Shown: piece after piece, positions 55,176 to 63,729 of the stretch | How positions within the stretch are numbered: the stretch's first letter is position 1 | Layout: each line of letters begins with the position of its first letter | From: an uncultured Gammaproteobacteria bacterium | GTDB lineage: Bacteria > Pseudomonadota > Gammaproteobacteria > GCA-002705445 > GCA-002716945 | Direction of reading: 5' to 3' | DNA: 64,000 bases | NCBI GenBank assembly: GCA_905479195.1 | Contig: CAJQLO010000001.1 | Coordinates: 124,001 to 188,000, forward strand | Notes under the pieces: model-generated | What the model was told of the DNA's origin: nothing | Databases searched by the model: none | What the model saw: only the letters and a program-made list of their open reading frames with translations | Program-made: the position numbers and the translations under genes

Positions 55176-57338
55176 TTAGTATAAGTCAATAGGATCAATG
55201 TCTATCGACCATCTAAGGTTACTTTTTTTCTGCTCTAGTATATATTCTCTTATTTCTGATGATTTTTGTAGTAAAAAATTTCTATTATGTGAGTTAATCA
55301 GCAATTGATAATAATATCTATTATTTTTCTTTAATATAGGTGCAGGTGCAGGTCCTAATATATTTACATTAGCATTATTAAAGTAATTTTTAATTTTATT
55401 AAGGAATAACAAGCCTTCTCCTTTATTTATAGAAGAAACTCTAAATAATGAGAGGTATGAGTGTGGAGGCAGAGATGATTCATCTCTTTCTTTTAATGCT
55501 ATGTTTGCAAAGTCATTATATCCATTTTCCAATAATTTAGTCATTATTGGATGGTTTGGTTTACGGGTCTGAATAATTACTTTTCCTTGGGTCGAATGCC
55601 TTCCTGACCTTCCTGCAACTTGAATTATCATTTGAGCAATTTTTTCTATGCCTCTGAAGTCTAGGCTATATAGGCCGGAATCTATATCAATAATACCTAC
55701 CAGGGTTAGATTAGGAAAATCATGTCCTTTAACCAACATTTGCGTTCCTATTAAGATATCAATATCACCATTTTTAGCTTTTTCTAAAAAACTATTTAAT
55801 TTGAAAATATTATTGATTGTATCACTATCAATCCTCATTATTTTAGATTTAGGAAATAATTCATTAGCTTTTTGTTCAACCCTTTCTGTGCCTACTCCTA
55901 GAGGGACAATTTCGCTTTCTGTTTTACATTTGCATACATTTTTTAAATCTACTTTTTCCTGTGCACCACAATGGTGGCACCATAATTTTTTTTCATATTC
56001 ATGAAAGGTCATATGAGTATCACACTTGCTGCATTTTGAAGTCCATCCACATATATTACATAACAAAGTATGGCTAAAACCTCTTCTCCCAACAAATAAT
56101 AATATTTGTTTTCCATCATTTAATTCTTTCTTAATTGCTCGGATAAGAGTTGATGAAAATCCATCTTTTGTAGTGTCTTTCTTTATATCGACTACAGTCA
56201 CGCTAGGTAATTTAGTATTACGAAACCTATTCTTTAAAACGATATGATTATATTTCTTTATTTGAGAATTATGGAAACTCTCAAAAGAAGGCGTTGCACT
56301 ACCCATCAATATTGGAATATTTGCATTTTTGGCTCTTACCAGAGCAATATCTCTGGCATGGTATCTAAATTTTTCAGATTGTTTCAATGAGGCATCATGC
56401 TCTTCATCTATCACAATAAGTTTTAGGTTTGCAAATGGAAGAAATACTGCTGATCTTGTACCTATTAAAACATCAATATTGCTATTACGACAATTATCCC
56501 AAGTCTTTAATCTCATAGTTTCAGTTAAAGCAGAATGGTATGTAGAAATATCGCAGTCTAAATAATCTTTAAACCTAGATACTGTTTGAGGTGTTAAATT
56601 TATTTCAGGTACAATAATTAGAATTTGTCCTTTACCCTCTAGTATCTCTTTTGCAACTCTAATATATAATTCTGTTTTCCCACTACCAGTTACTCCTTCT
56701 ATTAAAGTTGGTGTAAATGATGAAATATTTTTAATAATTTTTTTATAAGCAATTTCTTGCTCATTATTTAACTTAATATCTTTAATTATTTTATTAGACT
56801 GAGCTATATAGTCTTTATCAACAAAGCCATTTTCTATTAAATATTTAATTAGTAATGTTTTCTTAGTTTTACTGGATTTTATGCCATTTTCTAATTTTAT
56901 CTCTTCATATAATTTTTTTTGAGCATATTTATTTTTAAAATAATTGCCAATATTTTTATCAGTGACTATATATTTATACTCCCTATCATCGTGAGGTTTA
57001 ATTTTATCTCCTAATTTGATCTTTGAGGGAATGCAACTAAACAAGACCTGTCCAATTGGATGCTGATAATATTTTGCAGCCCATTTTCCGAGTCTAAGAA
57101 TTTCATTCGTGATTAGAGGCTTTTCATCAATGATTTTATTGAAATACTTTAATTTATATTTAAAATTTTCAGTAGAATCTTGTTTTATTGTCCCCAGACA
57201 TATTCCTACAAGCTTTTTTCTACCAAATGGAACCTCTACTCTTGTGCCAGCTCTAATATTACTTACATTTTCAGGTATGAGGTAATTAAATGTTTTATAT
57301 AGTGGTAAATTTAAAGCAACTTCAATCGTTTTTTTCAT
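55176..57338 (-). CDS. priA: Primosomal replication protein N' (PriA helicase)
   Basis: PriA restarts replication at stalled forks. The 720-residue protein has the N-terminal DNA-binding domain (VEVPFGRKKLVG), Walker A EGVTGSGKTEL, the DEEH box VIDEEHD and the paired zinc site with CNICGW, CSKC, CHHCG and CKC. Helicase motif GTQMLVKGHDFPNL follows. It abuts a 448-base gene-free region that carries clustered DnaA boxes. Confidence 0.95.
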   Translation of the reverse strand: MKKTIEVALNLPLYKTFNYLIPENVSNIRAGTRVEVPFGRKKLVGICLGTIKQDSTENFKYKLKYFNKIIDEKPLITNEILRLGKWAAKYYQHPIGQVLFSCIPSKIKLGDKIKPHDDREYKYIVTDKNIGNYFKNKYAQKKLYEEIKLENGIKSSKTKKTLLIKYLIENGFVDKDYIAQSNKIIKDIKLNNEQEIAYKKIIKNISSFTPTLIEGVTGSGKTELYIRVAKEILEGKGQILIIVPEINLTPQTVSRFKDYLDCDISTYHSALTETMRLKTWDNCRNSNIDVLIGTRSAVFLPFANLKLIVIDEEHDASLKQSEKFRYHARDIALVRAKNANIPILMGSATPSFESFHNSQIKKYNHIVLKNRFRNTKLPSVTVVDIKKDTTKDGFSSTLIRAIKKELNDGKQILLFVGRRGFSHTLLCNICGWTSKCSKCDTHMTFHEYEKKLWCHHCGAQEKVDLKNVCKCKTESEIVPLGVGTERVEQKANELFPKSKIMRIDSDTINNIFKLNSFLEKAKNGDIDILIGTQMLVKGHDFPNLTLVGIIDIDSGLYSLDFRGIEKIAQMIIQVAGRSGRHSTQGKVIIQTRKPNHPIMTKLLENGYNDFANIALKERDESSLPPHSYLSLFRVSSINKGEGLLFLNKIKNYFNNANVNILGPAPAPILKKNNRYYYQLLINSHNRNFLLQKSSEIREYILEQKKSNLRWSIDIDPIDLY

Positions 57339-57378
57339 ATCCTATTATACATTTAAGGGTTTACTTCTCTTCAATTGT

Positions 57379-57587
57379 TTATCCACAGATTTTGTGAATA
57401 ACTCTGTGGATAAATTAAGAAAATATCTCATATAGTACTTTGCCATTTCATTTTCTTCAAATCGTACACTTTATAATCAATTTAATATATTCATATAAAT
57501 CAATACTATACATAGATAATAAATCTTTGATTATTATGGAATCTTTTTAAGATTATGTTTATTGAATTTTTTCCACATTGTGAATAA
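57379..57587. other. DnaA-box cluster, candidate replication origin
   Basis: In the gene-free interval 57339-57786, four sequences match TTATNCACA exactly: 57379-57387 (plus), 57393-57401, 57405-57413 and 57579-57587 (all minus). A fifth, at 57569-57577 (plus), has one mismatch. The three left boxes have starts 14 and 12 bases apart. The roughly 155 bases between the groups are very AT-rich, as in an unwinding element. No GATC occurs in the interval. priA and the HNH gene point away on both sides. A DnaA-controlled promoter is the main alternative. Confidence 0.55.
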
Positions 57588-57638
57588 ATGCGTCTTTGTT
57601 ATAGAAAAATACCTATTTAGTGCAGTAATTTACACTGA

Positions 57639-57660
57639 TAACCCCGTTAACATTGGGTTA
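57639..57660 (+). other. Inverted repeat in the priA-HNH intergenic region
   Basis: TAACCC (57639-57644) and GGGTTA (57655-57660) flank a 10-base loop and are followed by TATTTTTATT, so the unit looks like a weak terminator read to the right. No gene precedes it, which leaves a short untranslated RNA or an origin-associated structure as possibilities. Confidence 0.3.
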
Positions 57661-57786
57661 TATTTTTATTCCTATTTTCATGTTCGATATTAGTCCATAA
57701 CATTTAGGTGTGAATTATGAAATCCTAATATAAGGAGAGATAATTTGCCCATGATAAAACATAAAGTAAGCTATAATTGAAAAGTA

Positions 57787-58371
57787 GTGATAAATAATCA
57801 ACAAATACTTAGACTAAATTCTTCAGGTCATCCAATAGGCTGGGTTAATTATGAAACTGCTGCACGTTTATATTGTCTAAATCATGTTATATATGAATGT
57901 GGCTCATCTACATTGAAGCTAAGAGGTGGATATAGCCGCTTAACAAAGCAAAGAAGCTTTTTAAATCTTAATTCCATAATATCTACCAAGAATATTAATA
58001 AACTTGATTATTCGACCTTTACTCCATCGTTAGTCAATACCACTCTCTTTAAGAGAGATGCCCATAGATGCTTATACTGTGGAAATATTTTCCGACATAA
58101 TGAATTATCTAGAGACCATGTCATTCCGCTAGCCTATGGTGGCAAAGATATATGGACGAATGTGGTAACAGCATGCAAAAGATGCAATAACCATAAGGGT
58201 GCAAAAACGCCTGAAGCCGCGAATATGCTATTACTGGCAATCCCTTTTAGACCATCAAGAGTTGAGTATATTATTCTGAGAGGTAGGACTATAATGGCTG
58301 ATCAGATGGAGTTTTTAATTTCATATATACCCAAATCTAGCCCAATTTTTCAAAGATACACAAAACCTTAA
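57787..58371 (+). CDS. HNH endonuclease family protein
   Basis: The 194-residue protein has a central HNH domain: zinc pair CLYCG, catalytic SRDHVIPLAYGG, NVVTACKRCNNHKG with the second zinc pair. The N-terminal LRLNSSGHPIGWVNYETA is typical of a family of lone HNH proteins in gammaproteobacteria, whose role is unclear. The GTG start is preceded by TATAAT at 57772-57777, so the mRNA may be nearly leaderless. A strong AAGGAGAG with TTG at 57745 opens an in-frame 11-codon peptide ending TGA at 57780, just before this start. Confidence 0.82.
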   Translation: MINNQQILRLNSSGHPIGWVNYETAARLYCLNHVIYECGSSTLKLRGGYSRLTKQRSFLNLNSIISTKNINKLDYSTFTPSLVNTTLFKRDAHRCLYCGNIFRHNELSRDHVIPLAYGGKDIWTNVVTACKRCNNHKGAKTPEAANMLLLAIPFRPSRVEYIILRGRTIMADQMEFLISYIPKSSPIFQRYTKP

Positions 58372-58373
58372 CA

Positions 58374-59417
58374 TTGTTCTACAATAGTTACATGAAATTA
58401 GATACTGATGGCCAAATAGTTGTTCTCCTAGTCAATCTTGGCACTCCTAATCAACCAAAAACAAGAGAGGTTAGAACTTACCTCAGAGAATTCTTATCTG
58501 ATAAGGATGTTATTAGATTACCTAGAATTTTTTGGTTACCTTTGTTGCATCTAATTATTTTAAGGGTGAGACCTAAGAAGAGTGCAGCTTTATACAGGAA
58601 AGTCTGGACAGAGTGGGGTTCGCCACTTTTATACAACTCTTTCCTTCAAGCTGGTAAACTTAGAAAAATATTTGCAAAAAATAAGGAACCTAATTTTATA
58701 ATCGATGTAGCCATGAGATATGGCAAGCCATCTATAGAAAGTAAATTAGTCGAATATAATTCTAAAGGATATAAAAAAATATTAATCCTGCCAATGTTCC
58801 CGCAATACTCAACTACTACAGCAAAATCCATTGCTAATAAGTTAGAGTTGATTTTGAAAAAGAATATAGATCTTCGTAAAAATTTAGAAATCTCATTTAT
58901 AAAAGATTTTCATGATCATGAGATCTATATAAAAGCAGCCGCTAATCATATTCGTAAGTTTCAAGAAAAACATGGTGTACCTCAAAAATTATTATTGTCA
59001 TTTCATGGCATACCTAAATCTTATGTTGGTGATGATGAGCCATATCAAACTCAATGTTTCATTACTGCTGATTTAATTGCAAAAGAACTTAGCTTGAGTA
59101 GTGAGATGTATAAGACTGTTTTTCAATCGAGGTTTGGTAAATCTGAGTGGATTCAGCCTTATCTTGCACAAACACTTGAACAATATCCTCCTGAAGGTAT
59201 AAAGGATATCCAGGTATTCTGCCCTGGGTTTGTATCTGATTGCTTGGAAACAATAGAAGAAATTGGTCAGGAGTCCAGGGAATTATTTATGGATTCAGGT
59301 GGTTTGAAATATAATTTCATCCCATGTCTTAATGGAGATGAAGGGTTATTGGATACGTTAAAGGAACTAATTATAAATCATAAAGAATATTCAATAAAAT
59401 ATAAAAATTTATTATAA
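58374..59417 (+). CDS. hemH: Ferrochelatase
   Basis: HemH inserts iron into protoporphyrin IX. The 347-residue protein has VVLLVNLGTPNQP at the N-terminus, the catalytic His in LLSFHGIPKSY, FQSRFGKSEW and VFCPGFVSDCLETIEEI. The TTG at 58374 is three bases after the HNH stop. An ATG at 58392 is an equally credible start and gives 341 residues. It fits with hemL in supplying heme for the cytochromes here. Confidence 0.94.
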   Translation: MFYNSYMKLDTDGQIVVLLVNLGTPNQPKTREVRTYLREFLSDKDVIRLPRIFWLPLLHLIILRVRPKKSAALYRKVWTEWGSPLLYNSFLQAGKLRKIFAKNKEPNFIIDVAMRYGKPSIESKLVEYNSKGYKKILILPMFPQYSTTTAKSIANKLELILKKNIDLRKNLEISFIKDFHDHEIYIKAAANHIRKFQEKHGVPQKLLLSFHGIPKSYVGDDEPYQTQCFITADLIAKELSLSSEMYKTVFQSRFGKSEWIQPYLAQTLEQYPPEGIKDIQVFCPGFVSDCLETIEEIGQESRELFMDSGGLKYNFIPCLNGDEGLLDTLKELIINHKEYSIKYKNLL

Positions 59418-59421
59418 ATTT

Positions 59422-60675
59422 TTAGTTAAATTTTTTAAGATTTTTCTTTACGAGTGGATGTTTTAATTTAGCATATTCAGGTAAACCATTTTTATATGGA
59501 GGGTAATTTTCTCCTTTAATTAAATTTTCAATATATTTTTTACATTTTGAAGTAATACCAAATTTATCCTCAGTAATAAATGATTTTGGTAGTATTTTTT
59601 CAATATTAGCTACATCTGATAGTTTTGCAGTACCAACGTCCCATTGATATGTTGACGTATTTTTCTTATTAATTGTGAGCATGACACCATTTATTTGAGA
59701 TTTAGCAAAACTTAGGGCTTTATAACCAATAGCATAAGCTTGTTTAACATCAACATCCGAAGCAACATGTCTTGCGGCTCTTTGTAAATAATCTGAAACT
59801 GCCCAATGCACTTTATGTTTTAATTTATTAGTAATCATGTCAGCTAGCTTAGGGGCAACACCACCAAGATGTGCATGACCAAAACTATCTTTGCTATCGC
59901 TTGCAGCTATAAAATTATTCTTATTATCTTTAATCCCTTCAGAGGCAACTATTACACAGTAACCACATTTTCTAACAGTATCTTTAACTCTTGCTAAAAA
60001 TTTTTTTTGATCAAATACTACTTCTGGGAATAGTATTATATGTGGAGGAGTATTTATTCCATTTTTTATTACACCAGCTGATGCAGCCAACCACCCTGCA
60101 TGTCTACCCATCACTTCTAGTATAAATACCTTTGTTGAGGAGTTAGCCATGGATGCCACATCCAGGGAAGCTTCATATGTTGAGACAGCAATATATTTAG
60201 CAACAGAGCCAAACCCTGGACAGTTATCTGTTATGGGTAAATCATTATCTATTGTCTTTGGTAGACCAATACAGTTCACATTATAACCATTTGCCTTACA
60301 GTAATTTGATATCTTTAGTGTAGTATCTTGTGAGTCACCACCTCCATTATAAAAAAAGTAACCTATATTGTGAGCCTTAAAGACATCAAGAATTCGCTGG
60401 AATTCTTTTTTATTTTTTACTGGGTCTTTTAGTTTTATTCTGCAGGACCCAAAAGCCCCTCCTGGAGTATGTATTAATTTTTTTAACTCACTCTTATTTT
60501 CTTTACTTATATCTATCAGTTCTTCATTCAGTGCTCCAGCAATTCCATTTTTGCCAACCAATAATTTTCCAAAAAAGGATTTATTTTTTGATAAAGCATC
60601 TATTAAACCAGCTGCCGTAGCATTAATTACTGGTGTAACTCCTCCAGATTGAGCATAAAAAATATTTTTTTTCAT
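59422..60675 (-). CDS. pfp: Pyrophosphate-dependent phosphofructokinase
   Basis: This enzyme reversibly converts fructose 6-phosphate and PPi to fructose 1,6-bisphosphate. The 417-residue protein has FYAQSGGVTP, NGGGDSQDT with Asp in place of the Gly of ATP enzymes, and LPKTIDNDLP with Lys, both marks of PPi use. FILEVMGRHAGWLAA is also typical. ATG 60675, two bases after the exonuclease stop and behind a GGTGG ribosome site, is preferred over an upstream ATG at 60714. Reversibility suits gluconeogenic or Calvin-type flux. Confidence 0.92.
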   Translation of the reverse strand: MKKNIFYAQSGGVTPVINATAAGLIDALSKNKSFFGKLLVGKNGIAGALNEELIDISKENKSELKKLIHTPGGAFGSCRIKLKDPVKNKKEFQRILDVFKAHNIGYFFYNGGGDSQDTTLKISNYCKANGYNVNCIGLPKTIDNDLPITDNCPGFGSVAKYIAVSTYEASLDVASMANSSTKVFILEVMGRHAGWLAASAGVIKNGINTPPHIILFPEVVFDQKKFLARVKDTVRKCGYCVIVASEGIKDNKNNFIAASDSKDSFGHAHLGGVAPKLADMITNKLKHKVHWAVSDYLQRAARHVASDVDVKQAYAIGYKALSFAKSQINGVMLTINKKNTSTYQWDVGTAKLSDVANIEKILPKSFITEDKFGITSKCKKYIENLIKGENYPPYKNGLPEYAKLKHPLVKKNLKKFN

Positions 60676-60677
60676 TT

Positions 60678-61589
60678 TTAAGTCACCACCAATTTTTGAA
60701 TATCTTTTGTCCATGAATTTCTTTGACTTTCCCTCATACCCGTTTCTTTAAAAAAGCTATCAATTTTTTTTATATCTATCATGCTCCTCTCTAAATCTTT
60801 GAAATCCTTCTTTACATCATCTATATAGTCAAGTGTAGCTAACTTCTTAGAAAGATAAATAATTTTTTTATTTTCTTCAATAATTTTAATGAACCTATTA
60901 TATTTTTTCCCTATCCTTGCGGGGATCGTTTGTAAATTATTAATAATATTATCTAAAGTTTTGTATTCTCCCATTAAAGCTAATGCAGTCTTTTCCCCTA
61001 AACCAGGTGCGCCAGGAATATTATCTGCAGAATCGCCCATAAGACCAAGATAATCTGACAAATCTTGAGGACTAAAATTTAACTTTTCTATTAGTTCTTC
61101 GTATGTAAACCTTTTATCTCCATAATTCCACCAAACATCATTTTTGTGTATTAATTGATATAAATCTTTGTCATTAGTTAAAACTATATTATTAAGCTCT
61201 AACTTCTTTGTATTTTTAGCAATTGTATAAAGAATATCATCTGCCTCATGAGTTTTACTCGCATTATTATCTAAACCCATCAAAGTTAAAAATTCTCGAC
61301 ATAATTTAAATTGTGCTTTTAATTCATCCGGAGCTTTTTCCCTTGTCTTCTTATAATCAGAATATATTTTATTTCTAAAACATGAACCAAGACTTTCATC
61401 AAAAGCAAAAGAAATATATTTAGGCTGATAATCATGTAGTAATCGGATAACAAATCCTGTGAACCCAAGGAATGCAGCTATTGATTCATAATTTTCAGTT
61501 TTAACCGGAGGGACAACAAACCAATATTTAAGAACAAACCCAGTAGAGTCTACTAAAAATACATTATTAAGGAATTTTTTATTGAACAA
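60678..61589 (-). CDS. 5'-3' exonuclease (PolA N-terminal domain family, Xni-like)
   Basis: The 303-residue protein equals the 5'-nuclease domain of PolA without polymerase: VDSTGFVLKYW, FAFDESLGSCFRN, EADDILYTI, LTNDKDLYQLI, and the helix-hairpin-helix DSADNIPGAPGLGEKTA. All metal-binding Asp segments appear present, so it may be a flap or primer exonuclease like Xni/ExoIX. It overlaps the M48 gene by 11 bp and precedes pfp by two bases. Confidence 0.88.
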   Translation of the reverse strand: MFNKKFLNNVFLVDSTGFVLKYWFVVPPVKTENYESIAAFLGFTGFVIRLLHDYQPKYISFAFDESLGSCFRNKIYSDYKKTREKAPDELKAQFKLCREFLTLMGLDNNASKTHEADDILYTIAKNTKKLELNNIVLTNDKDLYQLIHKNDVWWNYGDKRFTYEELIEKLNFSPQDLSDYLGLMGDSADNIPGAPGLGEKTALALMGEYKTLDNIINNLQTIPARIGKKYNRFIKIIEENKKIIYLSKKLATLDYIDDVKKDFKDLERSMIDIKKIDSFFKETGMRESQRNSWTKDIQKLVVT

Positions 61590-63063
61590 TTTTAATTAAA
61601 TCTCCAATTTTTAAACTACTATCTGGATAGTGTCCATTTAATAGTCTAAGTTTATCTATTGAATATTTTCCAAGTGGCGATGACTTTGCTAATGTTTGAT
61701 ATGTCATACCTTCTCTCACTCTAATTACCTTGATTCTTAGTCCTTTAGAATTTTCTACTTCACTGTCAGTCATTTTAGCAAATGTTTTAGTCATATCTTG
61801 CGATGCATTATCATTAGTTAGGTCAGATAGATTAGTTCTTATAATCCATACTTTTGGCTTAGTTTCACTATTATTAGTATCAAATATAGCCGTAAATCTT
61901 GAATAAGAAGAGCCAGTCATGCTTTCAGAATAATATAAGTGTGTATGGCCAGCAAGATTATTAAAGGAGAAGTCTTCAGAACTCAATAATTTATTTGTAG
62001 TCAAAAATGATGTCTTTTTTATGCCTTCTTTCAAATATTGTTCTGGAGTAAGACCATTTTCTAGATCATCAAGGAGTAATTCATCCATATTAAGTGTCAT
62101 AGTATCTTTATCTTTTGTAAGGATTAATTGATCAGGTTCATTTTTAAAAATCCAATCATCATTAATATTAAATTTAATAGCTAATACTGGATGATAAAAA
62201 ATAGAGTTTTTAACATAACCTTCTTCGGGACTAGAGCCATATACCGAACCATCCAAGAGCTTTAAAAATTTTTCTTTGTTACTTTTATTTTTTGAGTCCT
62301 GAGTTTTTAATTTACCTAAAGCATTTATTCTTCTATCATGATCTGGATGCGTGGAAAAAACACCATGGTATCCAATATTGGGCTCCCGACCCTCTTCCTT
62401 AGCAATTTTCTTTTCAAGCTCATCTGAATTTTTTAGTGTTTTTAAAAAAGCTGTCATTGCTACCGGATCATAATCTGATTTCTCTAAGTAGTCTTCACCC
62501 AGTTGATCAGCTTCAAGTTCATACTTTCTTCCATATCCACGATTGATAGCCACGTTTAATAAATTAAATGCGTTACCTGTTAGTTGGCCACCTGGTACAT
62601 TAGCCTGGATTATTGATAATAATAGACCTGTAACTTGCGCTGTGCTCATTCCTCTGACTCCATGTCGTGCTGTTATATGGCCAATTTCATGACCAATTAC
62701 TCCAGCAAATTCAGCTTCTGAATTAAAATAATTCAACATTCCTCTATACATATATACATAGCCACCTGGAGTAGCAAATGCATTAAAGGTTGGGTCATCA
62801 ATAAGAGTGAAATTCCATTTCAAATCAGGTCTATGACTTTTTTTTGCAATTGACTCCCCTAGCTTTTGAAAGTAATCATTTAATTCTTTATTTTTGATTA
62901 TGTTATTTTCTTCTAAAATCTGCTTATGATATGAAGCACCAATAGATATTTCTTGTTGCTCAGTTATGGTAACAAAATCTGGAATTCCTGAAACAGGATT
63001 AGTTGCACAACTACTAATTATGAGTAATATCATTAATGAAGAATATTTCATTAATATATTCAT
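61579..63063 (-). CDS. M48 family lipoprotein metalloprotease (BepA-like), with LysM-like tail
   Basis: The 494-residue protein has a lipoprotein signal with lipobox IISSC (Cys19 from the chosen start), the zinc site HEIGHITARHG, a second Glu in YELEADQLG, and PNIGYHGVFSTHPDHDRR. The last 50 residues (VREGMTYQTLAKSS to the end) look like a LysM domain. This layout suits a periplasmic or outer-membrane quality-control protease such as BepA. ATG 63063 is ten bases after the rdgB stop. A longer frame from 63102 would overlap rdgB and misplace the lipobox. Confidence 0.88.
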   Translation of the reverse strand: MNILMKYSSLMILLIISSCATNPVSGIPDFVTITEQQEISIGASYHKQILEENNIIKNKELNDYFQKLGESIAKKSHRPDLKWNFTLIDDPTFNAFATPGGYVYMYRGMLNYFNSEAEFAGVIGHEIGHITARHGVRGMSTAQVTGLLLSIIQANVPGGQLTGNAFNLLNVAINRGYGRKYELEADQLGEDYLEKSDYDPVAMTAFLKTLKNSDELEKKIAKEEGREPNIGYHGVFSTHPDHDRRINALGKLKTQDSKNKSNKEKFLKLLDGSVYGSSPEEGYVKNSIFYHPVLAIKFNINDDWIFKNEPDQLILTKDKDTMTLNMDELLLDDLENGLTPEQYLKEGIKKTSFLTTNKLLSSEDFSFNNLAGHTHLYYSESMTGSSYSRFTAIFDTNNSETKPKVWIIRTNLSDLTNDNASQDMTKTFAKMTDSEVENSKGLRIKVIRVREGMTYQTLAKSSPLGKYSIDKLRLLNGHYPDSSLKIGDLIKIVQ

Positions 63064-63073
63064 TCTGCTTAAC

Positions 63074-63661
63074 TTATTTAACAAAATATTTTTGCAATTC
63101 ATTTAATGCCTTTGCTCTATGACTAATTTTATTTTTTTCTTCTGAAGTAATTTGGGCAGAAGTTTTGTTATACTCAGGTAAAAAAAACAAAGGATCATAT
63201 CCAAAACCATTTTCTCCAATAGGTTTTTCTGCTATGTATCCACCCCATGATCCAGATGTAATAATTGGAAATGGGTCATCTGGGAATCTCATATAAACCA
63301 TAACGCATCTATAACATGCCTTCCTTTTTTCATAAGGAACATTTTTTAGTTCACTCAGAAGTTTTATATTATTCATTTCATTTGTGGCATTTTCACCTGA
63401 ATACCTAGCAGATTTTATTCCTGGTCTACCGTTTAAGTATTCAATCTCAATGCCTGAATCATCTGCGATTGATGCTAAACCTGTAATTACAGAGGCGCTT
63501 CTAGCTTTCAGTATTGCATTTTCAACAAAAGTAGAGCCAGTTTCTTCTACCTCTGGTATTTCAATATCATTGCAGGTCTTAAGTAGAATGCCTGTCCCAT
63601 CTAGTATTTTCTTTATTTCTTTAATTTTATCTTGATTTTTTGAAGCTAGGATAATTTTCAT
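63074..63661 (-). CDS. rdgB: dITP/XTP pyrophosphatase
   Basis: RdgB removes non-canonical purine nucleotides such as dITP and XTP. The 195-residue HAM1-family protein shows LASKNQDKIKEI at the N-terminus, EETGSTFVENAILKA, ADDSGIEIEYLNGRPGI, FGYDPLFF and SHRAKAL. It heads the minus-strand unit rdgB-M48-exonuclease-pfp and is divergent from moaC. Confidence 0.95.
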   Translation of the reverse strand: MKIILASKNQDKIKEIKKILDGTGILLKTCNDIEIPEVEETGSTFVENAILKARSASVITGLASIADDSGIEIEYLNGRPGIKSARYSGENATNEMNNIKLLSELKNVPYEKRKACYRCVMVYMRFPDDPFPIITSGSWGGYIAEKPIGENGFGYDPLFFLPEYNKTSAQITSEEKNKISHRAKALNELQKYFVK

Positions 63662-63729
63662 ATAGATTTTATAAGTTTATCATTCCATTATATACTGTAA
63701 AATTATAATAAAAATTAAACAATAAAGAT

